A stretch of DNA of 64,000 bases from Cellulophaga algicola DSM 14237. Its GTDB lineage: Bacteria > Bacteroidota > Bacteroidia > Flavobacteriales > Flavobacteriaceae. Each line of letters opens with the position of its first letter. Positions within the stretch are counted from its first letter, which is position 1. The position numbers and the translations under genes were made by a program. Below the pieces are notes generated by a model, which saw nothing but the letters and a program-made list of their open reading frames with translations, was not told the origin of the DNA and searched no databases. Positions 26,689-35,181 of this stretch are shown here, one piece after another. The stretch covers positions 1,054,001 to 1,118,000 of the forward strand of contig NC_014934.1 of the NCBI RefSeq assembly GCF_000186265.1, read 5' to 3'.

Positions 26689-27504
26689 ATGACGAAAAGA
26701 GAATTAGATGAATCTGTTAACTACCTAATTGGTAAGGGTTTTGACGCTCCAGAAGTAGGAATCGTATTAGGAACAGGACTAGGCAGGCTAGCTAATGAAT
26801 TAGAAGATCCTATTGAAGCACACTATAACCATATTCCTTATTTTCCATTAGCCACAGTAGAATTCCATTCAGGAAAACTAATATTTGGAACCTTTCAAGG
26901 TAAAAAAGTAGTAGTCATGCAAGGACGTTTCCATAGGTATGAAGGTTATGATTTGGTTGATGTAACGTACCCAATACGTGTGATGCATCAATTAGGTATA
27001 AAAAAACTTTTTATTTCTAATGCCTCTGGTGCAATCAATACAGATTTAAAGAAAGGAAACATGATGCTTATTGAAGACCACATAAACCTTCAAGGAGGCT
27101 CTCCTTTAGCCTTTAAGAATGTAGCTGAGTTTGGCAGCAGGTTTACAGATATGAGCGGTCCTTATGATGCTGAGATGCGTAAAAAGCTTCTTTCTATTGC
27201 TGCAAAAGAAAATATAATTTTAAAAGAAGGTGTTTATGCCGCTGTTGTAGGTCCGCAATTAGAAACTAAGGCAGAATATAGAATGTTAAAAATATTAGGT
27301 GCAGATGCTGTAGGCATGAGCACCGTACCTGAAGTTATCGTAGCAAACCACTTAAGCCTACCTGTTGTAGCTGTTTCTGTGATAACAGATGAGTGCGATC
27401 CTGAAAACCTTGCACCAGTAGACATTAACGAAATAATTGCGATTGCTGAAAAAACAGAACCTAATATGGTTCGTCTCTTTAAAGAATTAATAAAGCAACT
27501 TTAA
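26689..27504 (+). CDS. Purine nucleoside phosphorylase (trimeric PNP/MTAP family)
   Basis: A 271-residue phosphorylase that splits a purine nucleoside into base and ribose 1-phosphate. It has GIVLGTGLG near the N-terminus (phosphate loop), MQGRFHRYEGY, FISNASGAIN, VGPQLETKAE (base-binding Glu192) and GMSTVPEV. At the position where 6-oxopurine-specific enzymes carry Asn, this protein has Asp234 (VITDECDP), as in methylthioadenosine phosphorylases. That suggests acceptance of 6-aminopurines, which would suit a 5'-modified adenosine intermediate; this is inference. It is five bases from the TIGR04282-like gene. Confidence 0.88.
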   Translation: MTKRELDESVNYLIGKGFDAPEVGIVLGTGLGRLANELEDPIEAHYNHIPYFPLATVEFHSGKLIFGTFQGKKVVVMQGRFHRYEGYDLVDVTYPIRVMHQLGIKKLFISNASGAINTDLKKGNMMLIEDHINLQGGSPLAFKNVAEFGSRFTDMSGPYDAEMRKKLLSIAAKENIILKEGVYAAVVGPQLETKAEYRMLKILGADAVGMSTVPEVIVANHLSLPVVAVSVITDECDPENLAPVDINEIIAIAEKTEPNMVRLFKELIKQL

Positions 27505-27596
27505 TTTTTTAAGCCCATTCAACGAAAAAATAAGTAACAATCTCATTATTTGTAAGGTTACCTTTTAAATTTCAACTAATTAAAAAAAAGTGAGTT

Positions 27597-28325
27597 ATGA
27601 AAGTTTTTTACCTAGTACTGTTTAGTCTACTGTCGTTTAGTTTTGCTAGCTCTAGCAAAACTTTACCAATTAAAAACACCCCAAGTCATACCGAATGGAA
27701 TACCTTGCTGGCTAAATACGTTGATAAAAAAGGAAATGTAAACTACGCTGCTTTTAAAAAAGATAGTTTAGCCTTAAGCAGCTATCTAGAACTTTTAGCA
27801 AAAAATGAACCAACAGATCAATGGTCTAAGTCAGAAAAACTAGCCTACTACATTAACCTTTATAATGCTGCAACTGTCAAATTAATTCTTGACAACTTCC
27901 CCGTAAAAAGCATAAAAGACATTAAAGGCCCTTGGGATAAAGAATGGGTTAAAATTGGAGCTAAAGTCTATTCGCTAGGATATATTGAACATAAAATTTT
28001 ACGTAAAATGGAGGAGCCAAGAATTCATTTTGCTATAAATTGTGCTTCGTATTCATGTCCTAAACTGGTAAACAAAGCGTACCTAGCTGCAACCATTGAA
28101 AAGCAATTACAAGAGGCTACATTTGATTTTATAAATGACACTACCCGGAACAAAATTGCAGAAAATGAATTGCAACTTTCTAATATTTTTAAATGGTATA
28201 AAAGTGATTTTACCACTAAGGTTTCTTTGCAAGAATACATAAAACCTTATAGTAAAATTAACATAAACACAGACGCTAAAGTAAAATATCTTGATTACAA
28301 TTGGAGCTTAAATGAAACCAAATAG
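27597..28325 (+). CDS. Exported DUF547 protein
   Basis: A 242-residue protein with a signal peptide (FYLVLFSLLSFSFA) and a DUF547 domain. Motifs are KLAYYINLYNAATVKLI, and HFAINCASYSCPKL with His144, Cys149 and Cys154. The invariant His and two Cys suggest a metal- or thiol-based site, but no reaction is known to me. It overlaps the next transferase gene by 14 bases. A second DUF547 gene with the same His-x4-Cys-x4-Cys spacing lies at 34271-34987. Confidence 0.85.
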   Translation: MKVFYLVLFSLLSFSFASSSKTLPIKNTPSHTEWNTLLAKYVDKKGNVNYAAFKKDSLALSSYLELLAKNEPTDQWSKSEKLAYYINLYNAATVKLILDNFPVKSIKDIKGPWDKEWVKIGAKVYSLGYIEHKILRKMEEPRIHFAINCASYSCPKLVNKAYLAATIEKQLQEATFDFINDTTRNKIAENELQLSNIFKWYKSDFTTKVSLQEYIKPYSKININTDAKVKYLDYNWSLNETK

Positions 28326-29016
28326 CCCTAAAATTAGTATTGTTATTCCTGTTCTAAATGAAGAACAGAATATTAGCAAGATACTCACTTATCTGAGCGC
28401 TAATAGCACGTCTAATTACATTGAAGAAATACTTGTAGTAGACGGAGGCAGTAATGACAATACCGTTTCCCTTGCCTTAGACAATGGAGCTACAGTAATT
28501 TACTCCCAAAAAGGAAGGGCAAAACAATTAAATACCGGAGCAAAATTTGCTAAAGGCTCCATTTTATATTTTCTGCACGCGGATACATTTCCTCCGAAGA
28601 ATTTTGATAAACTCATTATTAATGAAGTTCAGAAAGGGAATAATGTAGGTAGTTTTCAGCTTAAATTTGACACCAACAGTACCTTTCTTAATTTCTTTGG
28701 CTGGCTTACTAGGATAAATTTAAGTATTTGCAGAGGTGGTGATCAATCGCTGTACATTACAAAAAAACTATTTTTAGAAACTGATGGATTTAATGAGAAT
28801 TACATTATTTATGAAGATAACGAATTCATACGGCGTGTATACAAAGTATCAAATTTTACCGTGCTCCCATTTAAAGTAAAAACATCTACAAGAAGGTATG
28901 ATGAAAAAGGCAAAATAATACTACAATATCATTTTGGCGTAATTCATCTCAAAAATTATTTAGGCGCAGGTCCTGAAAAATTATACGATTATTACAAACG
29001 GAAGATAGCCGTTTAG
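28312..29016 (+). CDS. TIGR04283-like family 2 glycosyltransferase, arsenosugar-associated family
   Basis: A 234-residue GT2 enzyme: ISIVIPVLNEEQNI, EEILVVDGGSNDNTV, QKGRAKQLNTGA, and ILYFLHADTFPP with the DxD-like HAD motif. GGDQSLYITKKLF follows. The GRAKQLN and HADT motifs mark the TIGR04283 group, usually encoded beside TIGR04282 proteins. Its start lies inside the DUF547 gene (14-base overlap), so the two are translationally coupled. It converges with the amidase gene, with which it overlaps by four bases at the 3' ends. Confidence 0.88.
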   Translation: MKPNSPKISIVIPVLNEEQNISKILTYLSANSTSNYIEEILVVDGGSNDNTVSLALDNGATVIYSQKGRAKQLNTGAKFAKGSILYFLHADTFPPKNFDKLIINEVQKGNNVGSFQLKFDTNSTFLNFFGWLTRINLSICRGGDQSLYITKKLFLETDGFNENYIIYEDNEFIRRVYKVSNFTVLPFKVKTSTRRYDEKGKIILQYHFGVIHLKNYLGAGPEKLYDYYKRKIAV

Positions 29017-30053
29017 TTTTCGTAATCTAAAATTACCCCTTCACTAATCCACTTTGCTAATGCTTGGCGATTATCCGAATCAAGTATTCTACGCTGATCC
29101 ATTTCATTAGTAATATTTCCAATTTCAATAAAGGTCATGGCCGGATGCGTTTTTCTAACTAAATAAAGTGCCGTCCTATCTTCAAAAGTTCCAGAATAGG
29201 TTCTACTAGGTTGGTATTGTTTATATTTTGCCTCAAAAGTTTTATGAATACTCTCCGCTAACTTTTTACCGTTTTTACTGTCTTCATGGTGGTAAAAGAA
29301 AACATCAATATTCTGACCCTCACTCCTACTATCTACATGTGTTACAATCAATCGTTGGTATTTACCCTTGTTTTCTTTATATAACTTATTTACCACTTCT
29401 ACACGCTGTTTTAGACGCGCTACTTGATTTAAAGGTATTTCCTCATTAGGGTAAACAACCTCATCACGGTCCATTTCTAAAATTCGATCGTCCCGAATAC
29501 CATCATCAGGATCGCGAACAATAACATAAACCATAGCACCATGAGAAAGTAACTCTTTAGCTAATCTTAATGTAACATCATACGCATATTCATCCTCTGA
29601 AATTGCTTTTCCTGCATACGTTGTCATTGCTCCAGGATCTGGACCACCATGACCAGAAACTAAATAGTAAACAGTATTCTGTAATTTTGTACTTTGTGGG
29701 ATTACTTCTGCATGCTTTTTACCAAATATCTCATATGAAATGCCTTCCACAGATTTAGGTTCTGTTTTAACTTTTACATTTAAATTACGCTGTACATTTG
29801 GAATTTTATACGTCCTACCCTCATATAAATGAACACTGTCTCGCAAATTGTGAACGTTCATTGATACAAAAGCTCCATAAGTTTCATAAGGATCTACTCC
29901 TTGCTTTCGCAATAATGAAAGTATACCATCACCTTTTTCTGCAATTACAGAGTTTACAGCGTTTTGCGCATATAGCGGCAAATTAGCGATACACACTAAG
30001 GCTAATAAAACATTTTTAATGCCTGACTTTAATAGAGTAATTTTAAAATTCAA
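29013..30053 (-). CDS. N-acetylmuramoyl-L-alanine amidase with LysM-like N-terminal region
   Basis: A 346-residue exported protein. After the signal peptide, residues about 35-90 form a LysM-like segment (EKGDGILSLLRK ... YEGRTYKIPN). Residues about 125-345 form an Amidase_3 zinc hydrolase that cleaves the lactyl-peptide bond of peptidoglycan. The expected zinc ligands are His135 (SGHGGPDPGA), Glu153 (ISEDEYAYD) and His239 (IVTHVDSR), with catalytic Glu310 (MTFIEIGNI). All are present, so it should be active. It is the last gene of the minus-strand cluster, 28 bases after a paralogue that has lost these residues. Confidence 0.9.
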   Translation of the reverse strand: MNFKITLLKSGIKNVLLALVCIANLPLYAQNAVNSVIAEKGDGILSLLRKQGVDPYETYGAFVSMNVHNLRDSVHLYEGRTYKIPNVQRNLNVKVKTEPKSVEGISYEIFGKKHAEVIPQSTKLQNTVYYLVSGHGGPDPGAMTTYAGKAISEDEYAYDVTLRLAKELLSHGAMVYVIVRDPDDGIRDDRILEMDRDEVVYPNEEIPLNQVARLKQRVEVVNKLYKENKGKYQRLIVTHVDSRSEGQNIDVFFYHHEDSKNGKKLAESIHKTFEAKYKQYQPSRTYSGTFEDRTALYLVRKTHPAMTFIEIGNITNEMDQRRILDSDNRQALAKWISEGVILDYEN

Positions 30054-30081
30054 TTTTATAGATTTTATGTATGTAGAAGAA

Positions 30082-31020
30082 TTACTTTTTATCTTCCATC
30101 GCTATAGTTGAGTAATCAATTTGTATACCAGTAGTTAATACGTTGACAAATTTAGTTTTATTTGTAACAGTTGTTGTATTGGAATGTATTTTTTTATTTT
30201 GATTTTCTACTTTAACAAATGTCAATGCTGGTAGCACATTATTTACCAAATAGGAGTTTGTTTTATCTGCTAAAAACGTAGATTCATTTTGCTTAGCATT
30301 TAATCTAAATTTTTTTGCCTTAAAGGTCTTTGTAATACTTTTGGCAAAATGAGCTCCTTCACTACTCTTTAGATCATGACCAATATAAACTGATGAAGAT
30401 GTACTTAGGTTTCCATTGCCTACATCAACAACTAATAAACGCTGATAGTCTTCTTGGTGTTTTAAATACTGCCTATTAATTGCTGCTACATAATCACCCA
30501 AACTTGTACTATCATCTTCATTATTCTCAAATAAAAAAACCCGAGCACCATGTTCTAAAAGTTTAGCCGCTATTGCTGCGGCAAGGTCATAATTATTTTT
30601 AGAATTTGCTTTTTGAAGCTGTAAATTTTCTGGATCAAAATTATCAATCAGTAAGAAATAAACGGTGTTTTTAAGTAAAGTATCTCTTTTCTTTAAACGC
30701 ACTTCTGTTGTATTGAAAATAGGATGGTCCTCCTGATTGTTTAAATTTATCTTTCTCCCCATATTCCTAAAAGAGCTCTCGCTATTGGGAATCTTATAGG
30801 TTTTTCCTCGTTCTAAATAACTCCCATCAACAATTAAACCTCTATTTAGTTTTAAAAATTCCTGGTAATACTTATCTACCTGAAGGCCTTCTCTCCATAA
30901 GATAGAAACAATTCCGTCTCCTTTCTGAGCAATAAATGTTTGATGGTTAGTTTGTGAAAATCCAAATTGGATTATCGCAAATAACGTCAAAAAAGGGGGG
31001 ATTGTTTTTCGGTAATTCAT
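30082..31020 (-). CDS. Catalytically dead amidase paralogue (pseudoenzyme)
   Basis: A 312-residue exported protein that aligns with the downstream amidase over its whole length. The LysM-like segment is kept (QKGDGIVSILWREG, LERGKTYKIPN), as are YFLL, LLEHGARVFL, YQRLLVV and ALTFVKV. By position His135 of the active copy becomes Asn127, Glu153 becomes Asn139, His239 becomes Asp and Glu310 becomes Lys, so no zinc site remains. The frame is intact, which argues for a kept non-catalytic role such as peptidoglycan binding or control of the active copy. Confidence 0.85.
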   Translation of the reverse strand: MNYRKTIPPFLTLFAIIQFGFSQTNHQTFIAQKGDGIVSILWREGLQVDKYYQEFLKLNRGLIVDGSYLERGKTYKIPNSESSFRNMGRKINLNNQEDHPIFNTTEVRLKKRDTLLKNTVYFLLIDNFDPENLQLQKANSKNNYDLAAAIAAKLLEHGARVFLFENNEDDSTSLGDYVAAINRQYLKHQEDYQRLLVVDVGNGNLSTSSSVYIGHDLKSSEGAHFAKSITKTFKAKKFRLNAKQNESTFLADKTNSYLVNNVLPALTFVKVENQNKKIHSNTTTVTNKTKFVNVLTTGIQIDYSTIAMEDKK

Positions 31021-31047
31021 TGATACTATTATTTATAGTAAATATTA

Positions 31048-32313
31048 TTAAAAATATTGTCCAATTCCAAATACTAATCCTTTTGTTGCGTCTTTTGTGA
31101 TACCATACCCGTAATCTATCCTGAAAATTGCATTAAAAACCCTTTTATGCATAAATCGCAAACCTACTCCTGGATAAATTCTAATATTTTCATTTTGACT
31201 AAAATCACTTAACTCACCTCCAGGATTTCGCCAAGAACCGCCATCTACAAAAATATTACTTTGTAATACAAACCAATCCTCATCAATTAAAGTATGTCTA
31301 TATTCTGTATTAAAAACAATAGCTCCAGTACCACGGTCTATGGTGTTACCAACTCCTCTTATATTTAAATTATTATCTAAAGTAAAAGGAGCAAAAGGAC
31401 TATCTGAGTTAGTTGCTAAACCAAGCCGAACTCTATTAGCTAAATTTCCTTTTGGTCCAATACGTTTATAAAACAAAAAATCATTGAAACCAATAACAAA
31501 ATCCGGAAGATTACCACCGGCACCATACACATATTGTAAGTTCAAAGCACTTTTAAATCCATTTACGTATTGATAATGATAGTTTAGCGCATTAAAATTA
31601 TACAACACTTTCCATAAGCGCTTATCTACCTTTAAGGCTCTTGGTACCTCATTACTAGTAAACCCTTCAAGGTATTGATAGTCTTCTGAAAAAAGGCTAA
31701 ACCCAAATTCAACAGTATTTTTTAGGTTTATTTCATACAGGCCCAAAACTTCAACTCCTTTATTATTATATTTATAATCAGCCGTTGCTTCACTAAAAAA
31801 AACGGGCTCTTGAGTTGTAAAATCAGTGTAACTAATTGACAACCCCAATTTATTAGAAAATAAATAAGGTGCCCTAACACTTAACCCATAAGAGCTAAAA
31901 ATATCATATTGATAAAATCCACCCAAAGTAATATTCCTACCCAATAGATTAAATTCTTGCAACCCTAATCGAAAAGCAAAAGCATCGTTTGAGGAACTAA
32001 AGAGATTTGCAAAAGGAATTAATGTGAAGTTTTCTTCAATAGTAAAAATAACCCGAACAGCGCTAGAGTCCAGTTTTTTTATTTTATAGGTAGCATTAGC
32101 GACGAGAGGCAATCTTTTAAGCTTTAAAAGGTCGTTTTCTAAAGCAAGAGTATCTAAAATAGCTCCTTTTTTTGAAGTAATAAGTTTTGTTATGAAAGCC
32201 GGTTTCGTTTTTTTTACACCTTCAATATTAATTTCTTTAATAGTTATTTCCTGCCCTAAAGCACTATTACAAACCAATAATAGAAAACAAAAAAGAAAAA
32301 AAAAGGGCTTCAT
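31048..32313 (-). CDS. Short Omp85-family (BamA/TamA-like) outer-membrane protein
   Basis: A 421-residue protein from ATG 32313, with a signal peptide (FFLFCFLLLVCNSALG). One POTRA-like domain follows (EITIKEINIEGVKKTKPAFI ... IIFTIEEN-like strand), then a beta-barrel of the surface-antigen type (NNLNIRGVGNTIDRGTGAIV) ending in phenylalanine (GIGQYF). Full BamA has five POTRA domains, so this is a reduced member perhaps dedicated to one substrate. A TTG at 32328 would give a four-base overlap with the preceding gene and is an alternative start. Its neighbours suggest export or surface display of an envelope component. Confidence 0.85.
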   Translation of the reverse strand: MKPFFFLFCFLLLVCNSALGQEITIKEINIEGVKKTKPAFITKLITSKKGAILDTLALENDLLKLKRLPLVANATYKIKKLDSSAVRVIFTIEENFTLIPFANLFSSSNDAFAFRLGLQEFNLLGRNITLGGFYQYDIFSSYGLSVRAPYLFSNKLGLSISYTDFTTQEPVFFSEATADYKYNNKGVEVLGLYEINLKNTVEFGFSLFSEDYQYLEGFTSNEVPRALKVDKRLWKVLYNFNALNYHYQYVNGFKSALNLQYVYGAGGNLPDFVIGFNDFLFYKRIGPKGNLANRVRLGLATNSDSPFAPFTLDNNLNIRGVGNTIDRGTGAIVFNTEYRHTLIDEDWFVLQSNIFVDGGSWRNPGGELSDFSQNENIRIYPGVGLRFMHKRVFNAIFRIDYGYGITKDATKGLVFGIGQYF

Positions 32314-32324
32314 AGTTAAAGAAT

Positions 32325-33335
32325 TCAAAATCGATTATTAACCTTATATAGCTGTCTTAATGTTTCTTCTGCAGGTTTGTTTTGAGGCGTAAATCTATTA
32401 TCATTACCACCTCCAGATTGCTTATGATCTATAAACCATTTCCAAACATATCCTCCAGCAAACCAATCTTCTGACCAAAACTCTTGAATAATGGCCTCAG
32501 TAGCATTCACTTGTGCCTCTAAGTTTACATTTTCATCATTCCTATCTACCAACCAAGGTTTCTTAGCAGTATAATCCATACTTCTATAGCCATATTCCGT
32601 AAAAAGAATGGGTCTATCTACAGCAATGGATAACTCTTTCATTGCTGGTTTCCATTTCTTCCATCCCTTTCTCAACGCTGCAACAGAGGGCAATTTTTCT
32701 TCTGATAGTGGAAAATAGGCATCTACACCTATATAATCTAAAGCTTTCCAGAAAGGCACTTTTGCGTATTCGTCCCAATTAGCGGCATAGGTTAGTTTTC
32801 CTTTATATACTTCTTTTATTTCAAGAATAAGTTTAGACCAATAATTAGGTCTATTAACTACAAATTGTTCTAACTCCGTACCAATGCACAATATCTCTAC
32901 GTTAGCCTCCTGTGCTAATTCCGCATACGTTAAAATAAAATCGCTGTAGGATTGTTCTAGTGTTTGCCATTCCTCTTCACTATTCATTTTTAAATTTCCA
33001 GTAAATTCTCCACGCCAAATCCAAATTTGAGGTTTTAGCATAACCTCAATCTTGTTTTTATGCAACATTTTTATATACTGCTTAGCACCACTTTTAGTTT
33101 CTCCAAACCATTGCTTATCCGTATTAAACTTAACTTCTGGCGAACTTAAATCACGAATAAATCCAAAGGGCATAACTGCAGCATGGTTTGCATTTAAATC
33201 TACCACTTCTTGAATATGTTCTTGCGCCACTTCTATCCTAGAAGACACAAAACTCACCCCATTTATTTTTGACTTTTCTTGACTAGAGCATGATATTTGG
33301 ATACAAAAAAGAAGTAAAATGCCTATTTTATTCAT
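32325..33335 (-). CDS. GH113-like glycoside hydrolase lipoprotein
   Basis: A 336-residue predicted lipoprotein (ISCSSQ, Cys16) with a clan GH-A TIM-barrel pattern. Glu154 in CIGTELEQF fits the acid/base and Glu247 in LFTEYGYRS the nucleophile. VMLKPQIWIWRGEF, YAANWDEY and YIGVDAYFPL are further barrel motifs. The arrangement resembles family GH113, which contains beta-mannanases, but the substrate is not shown by the sequence. It is translationally close to the Omp85 gene and lies among peptidoglycan and outer-membrane genes, so an envelope glycan is as plausible a target as a dietary polysaccharide. Confidence 0.75.
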   Translation of the reverse strand: MNKIGILLLFCIQISCSSQEKSKINGVSFVSSRIEVAQEHIQEVVDLNANHAAVMPFGFIRDLSSPEVKFNTDKQWFGETKSGAKQYIKMLHKNKIEVMLKPQIWIWRGEFTGNLKMNSEEEWQTLEQSYSDFILTYAELAQEANVEILCIGTELEQFVVNRPNYWSKLILEIKEVYKGKLTYAANWDEYAKVPFWKALDYIGVDAYFPLSEEKLPSVAALRKGWKKWKPAMKELSIAVDRPILFTEYGYRSMDYTAKKPWLVDRNDENVNLEAQVNATEAIIQEFWSEDWFAGGYVWKWFIDHKQSGGGNDNRFTPQNKPAEETLRQLYKVNNRF

Positions 33336-33380
33336 TAATTATTATTTATAACTCAAAAATAGGCATTTATTAAACAGCCT

Positions 33381-34256
33381 TTAAAAAATACCGCGTAATC
33401 CTAAATTAAAGGTCTCACCAAGGCCCGTATTATTACCTCTTACAAAATTAGTATACAGCAATTCTAAGTTCAATGCTTTGGTCAACTGATATTTTGCACC
33501 ACCCCCTACTGCCGTAAAATCTTGCGAAAAGTCATTCCCTAAATCAAGTCGTTGAGAGTGTTGCGCTAATGCTAATACTGTAAATTTAGACGTAGGAAAG
33601 TAACTTAGGAATAGTCCTGGCGTTAAACTCAAACTATTATTTGCAAAACTTTCTTCTTTATCTCCAAAATGAAGTTCTGAATTTAATTCAGAAAACAGCT
33701 GCCATTTATCTCCTGGAAAGGTATAATCATAAAAAAAACGGTTTTGCCAGGTATATCCTTTTTGATCTAAAAATACTCCATTTTCTGTTTCGTTATCTAC
33801 CAAGGGAATAAAGAAAGAACTTTGGATGCTAAAATTATTCACCGCCGTAAAAGGAACAAACTTTACAGAAGGAGCAATTGAAGTAAGTCCTGAACGTGCA
33901 GAAGTATCTTCTCCGTCAAATTTAAAAACATCTAAAGCATTTCTATCATTAATAACATTAGATCTAAATTCTAAAATAACACCTAAATTCCATCTTTTAT
34001 TTTCTCCAACACCTGTGTATGCTTCTAGGCTAGACGTAAAAAAGGTTTGTCGTGGTTCTTTTCCGTCTGTAAATGTACTTTCTGTTTGCGTATATAAGTT
34101 ATTAAACCATTTTACGTCTAACTGCCCTTTCCCAATTAATTTTGAGGGTGTATATTGCTGAATATTACTTTTCCCTTGTTCTTGGTCTTCTTGTGCAACC
34201 CCAAATGTAAGTGCCAATGTAAACACTGCTAATGCTAAGTAGTTTTTATTTTTCAT
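33381..34256 (-). CDS. Predicted outer-membrane barrel protein of unknown function
   Basis: A 291-residue protein with a signal peptide (YLALAVFTLALTFGVAQ) and alternating amphipathic strands typical of a beta-barrel (FTVLALAQHSQRLDLG, NLELLYTNFVRGNN), ending ETFNLGLRGIF. The C-terminal aromatic residue fits Bam-dependent outer-membrane proteins. I do not recognise a named family. It is 14 bases from the DUF547 gene upstream and 45 bases from the GH113-like gene downstream. Confidence 0.7.
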   Translation of the reverse strand: MKNKNYLALAVFTLALTFGVAQEDQEQGKSNIQQYTPSKLIGKGQLDVKWFNNLYTQTESTFTDGKEPRQTFFTSSLEAYTGVGENKRWNLGVILEFRSNVINDRNALDVFKFDGEDTSARSGLTSIAPSVKFVPFTAVNNFSIQSSFFIPLVDNETENGVFLDQKGYTWQNRFFYDYTFPGDKWQLFSELNSELHFGDKEESFANNSLSLTPGLFLSYFPTSKFTVLALAQHSQRLDLGNDFSQDFTAVGGGAKYQLTKALNLELLYTNFVRGNNTGLGETFNLGLRGIF

Positions 34257-34270
34257 AATTTCTTTTTAAT

Positions 34271-34987
34271 TTATTTGATGTCGTTTAAGTTCCAATCATA
34301 AGGGTAATAGCTCATTTTAGCATTCTCCGGAAGCTTTTCTGTTTTATACGTATTAATGAAATCTATTAAAGAAGTATTATTTTGTGTAAAATCTTTTTTA
34401 TACCACTCAAATAATTGTGATATTTTCACTTTATCCTTTTCAACTACAATAAAACTAGGGTTATTCAGTGCTTTTTTGGTCTGTTGCGTAAGCTGGCTAT
34501 TTAATTTAGACGGCATATAAGCACCATTTATTATAGGCGGACACCCTAATCCTGCACAAACCAAGACAAAATGAAACCGTGCTTCTTTAGGGAACTCTGC
34601 TCTTAATTTTTTATTCTCTATATCATTAAGAGTGATATTTTTTCCACTTATAGTATAGGTTATTTTATCAAAAAAGCCACCAACATCTAAAGGAGATTTT
34701 AAAGGATAATTAGCAACAACACCATCTATTACTGATATATTATAGGCATTTATCCAAAAAGCTTGATATTCTAAAGTGTTACTTTTAGATACTGAAAGCG
34801 TTGAAATCATATTTTTTAACACTAACAAATCTTCCTTATTATTTTTTATTGCTTCATACCTAAGCTTGCCATTTACTACATACATTTTAAAAAATGCATC
34901 AGATTTGTACATAAATTCTGTCGTTTTTTGTGAGAACACTAAATTTATTCCTATTAAAAAAAATACTATAAATACACTCTTTTTCAT
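34271..34987 (-). CDS. Exported DUF547 protein, second copy
   Basis: A 238-residue protein with a signal peptide ending LVFSQ. DUF547 motifs are YQAFWINAYNISVIDGV and HFVLVCAGLGCPPI (His139, Cys144, Cys149), matching the spacing of the copy at 27597. The rest of the two proteins is clearly diverged. It is first in the minus-strand envelope cluster and divergent from the flavoprotein gene across a 194-base gap. Its role is unknown; finding one copy in each of two facing clusters suggests related functions. Confidence 0.83.
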   Translation of the reverse strand: MKKSVFIVFFLIGINLVFSQKTTEFMYKSDAFFKMYVVNGKLRYEAIKNNKEDLLVLKNMISTLSVSKSNTLEYQAFWINAYNISVIDGVVANYPLKSPLDVGGFFDKITYTISGKNITLNDIENKKLRAEFPKEARFHFVLVCAGLGCPPIINGAYMPSKLNSQLTQQTKKALNNPSFIVVEKDKVKISQLFEWYKKDFTQNNTSLIDFINTYKTEKLPENAKMSYYPYDWNLNDIK

Positions 34988-35181
34988 ATCTTAAACAATT
35001 TATCTGTAATTATACTTAAGTCGAGAAGCTTACTCAATGCTAACAAGAATTGAATTCTTCGATTTAGATAGTTCAAATAAAATCAAAGAATATCACAATT
35101 TTATAACAGAAATATTTTATTTAAAAATTGTTAAGTTCTTACAATTCCTTACGACTCAACCTCAACAACCAATCAAAGCAT

